This document shows, piece after piece, positions 63,756 through 64,000 of a stretch of DNA of 64,000 nt. Each line of letters opens with the position of its first letter. The stretch's first letter is position 1. A program made the position numbers and the translations under genes. Below the pieces are notes generated by a model, which saw only the letters and a list, made by a program, of their open reading frames with translations, was not told where the DNA came from and made no database searches. The stretch comes from Streptomyces sp. NBC_01591 (GTDB lineage: Bacteria > Actinomycetota > Actinomycetes > Streptomycetales > Streptomycetaceae): the NCBI RefSeq assembly GCF_035918155.1, contig NZ_CP109327.1:8494001-8558000 (forward strand), written 5' to 3'.

Positions 63756-63890
63756 AAGACTCCGGCGCTCGGTGTACGGCAGCCCGGTCAGGCTACCGGG
63801 CGTTGGCCGATCGGGCGCCGGTCGACCGGCTGCCGGGTGGCGTGTACGCGGAGCCGTCCGTCGGGCGGCCCACGTACGTGGCGCGTCGGG

Positions 63891-64000
63891 TCAGTTGGTG
63901 ATGTACCAATCGTTCTTGAGGTACTCCAGGGTGTAGCTGCCGAGGTCGCTCTCGGAGAAGGTGGCAGGGGCCCTGACCGCTTCGACCGGCATCTCGATCT
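63891..64000 (-). CDS. C-terminus of a gene running off the right edge
   Basis: The minus-strand frame entering from 64000 reads IEMPVEAVRAPATFSESDLG then SYTLEYLKNDWYITN and stops at TGA 63891-63893. It is protein-like (Tyr/Asn/Glu-rich, unlike background) and has a natural end. Only about 36 residues are inside the window, too few to name a family; a lipoprotein or NTF2-type tail is possible. Confidence 0.5.
   Translation of the reverse strand, partial: IEMPVEAVRAPATFSESDLGSYTLEYLKNDWYITN

Noticed and set aside
1..64000. tRNA, rRNA or biosynthetic megasynthase genes
   Set aside because: I looked for characteristic tRNA arms/anticodon loops, rRNA blocks and PKS/NRPS motifs and saw none; a tRNA search program would settle the first point.

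Overview
The window looks like part of a Streptomyces (or close actinomycete) replicon. Supporting signs are very high GC with third-position G/C bias, many GTG starts, several starts lying 6-7 bases after a TANNNT -10 box (leaderless type), a DUF574-type methyltransferase, a LAL regulator and actinomycete-type insertion sequences. I found no rRNA, tRNA or CRISPR array. The mix of intact accessory operons, many broken genes and stacked mobile-element remains suggests a chromosome arm or large plasmid rather than the conserved core; that placement is inference.

Layout: 1-4.9 kb is a graveyard (IS5 pieces, a broken M20 amidohydrolase, an integrase stub, an ISL3 remnant, a beta-helix remnant) around one intact SAM methyltransferase. 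5.0-12.2 kb holds a secreted subtilase and a large LuxR-type ATPase regulator. 12.2-18.5 kb holds remnants, a phosphoribosyltransferase-hydrolase fusion gene, a CapA-like protein and an exported coiled-coil protein. 18.5-23.8 kb is a three-level nest: an IS701-type transposase gene interrupted by a group II intron, itself interrupted by an IS21-type element. 24-29.6 kb is mostly pseudogenes (RidA, aldose 1-epimerase, Fur/Zur, FUSC exporter). 29.7-38.6 kb is a metabolic block: ferredoxin-reductase-P450 operon, GH15 glycosidase, broken cyclase, gluconokinase and GMC oxidoreductase.

38.6-41 kb is a decayed respiratory locus (NDH-2, cydA, cydB) whose cydB carries thirteen tandem 7-bp units that set the reading frame. 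41-44.7 kb has an SDR, a helicase-associated-domain remnant and a divergent ArsR / His-tailed MFS efflux pair with a duplicated operator-like sequence. 45.2-48.2 kb has a DUF6153-like exported protein and a coupled PLP enzyme + MFS pair. 48.6-51 kb has a BlaI::M56 fusion remnant and an IS110 element. 52-53.4 kb is an ArsR-CDF-DUF3703 metal operon. 53.9-55.2 kb has a secreted ricin-type lectin beside head-to-head IS3 remnants and a resolvase scrap. 55.3-61.5 kb has two LysR-controlled redox loci: a coupled ADH-hydrolase-SDR operon, and an NAD-dehydrogenase/NTF2 fusion. The window ends with a GrpB remnant, an MBL hydrolase, another IS5 remnant and a gene running off the edge.

Themes: small-molecule redox chemistry, metal efflux and sugar metabolism, in DNA repeatedly hit by transposition and single-base frameshifts. 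Some frameshifts could be sequencing errors, because several broken genes differ from an intact frame by one base.
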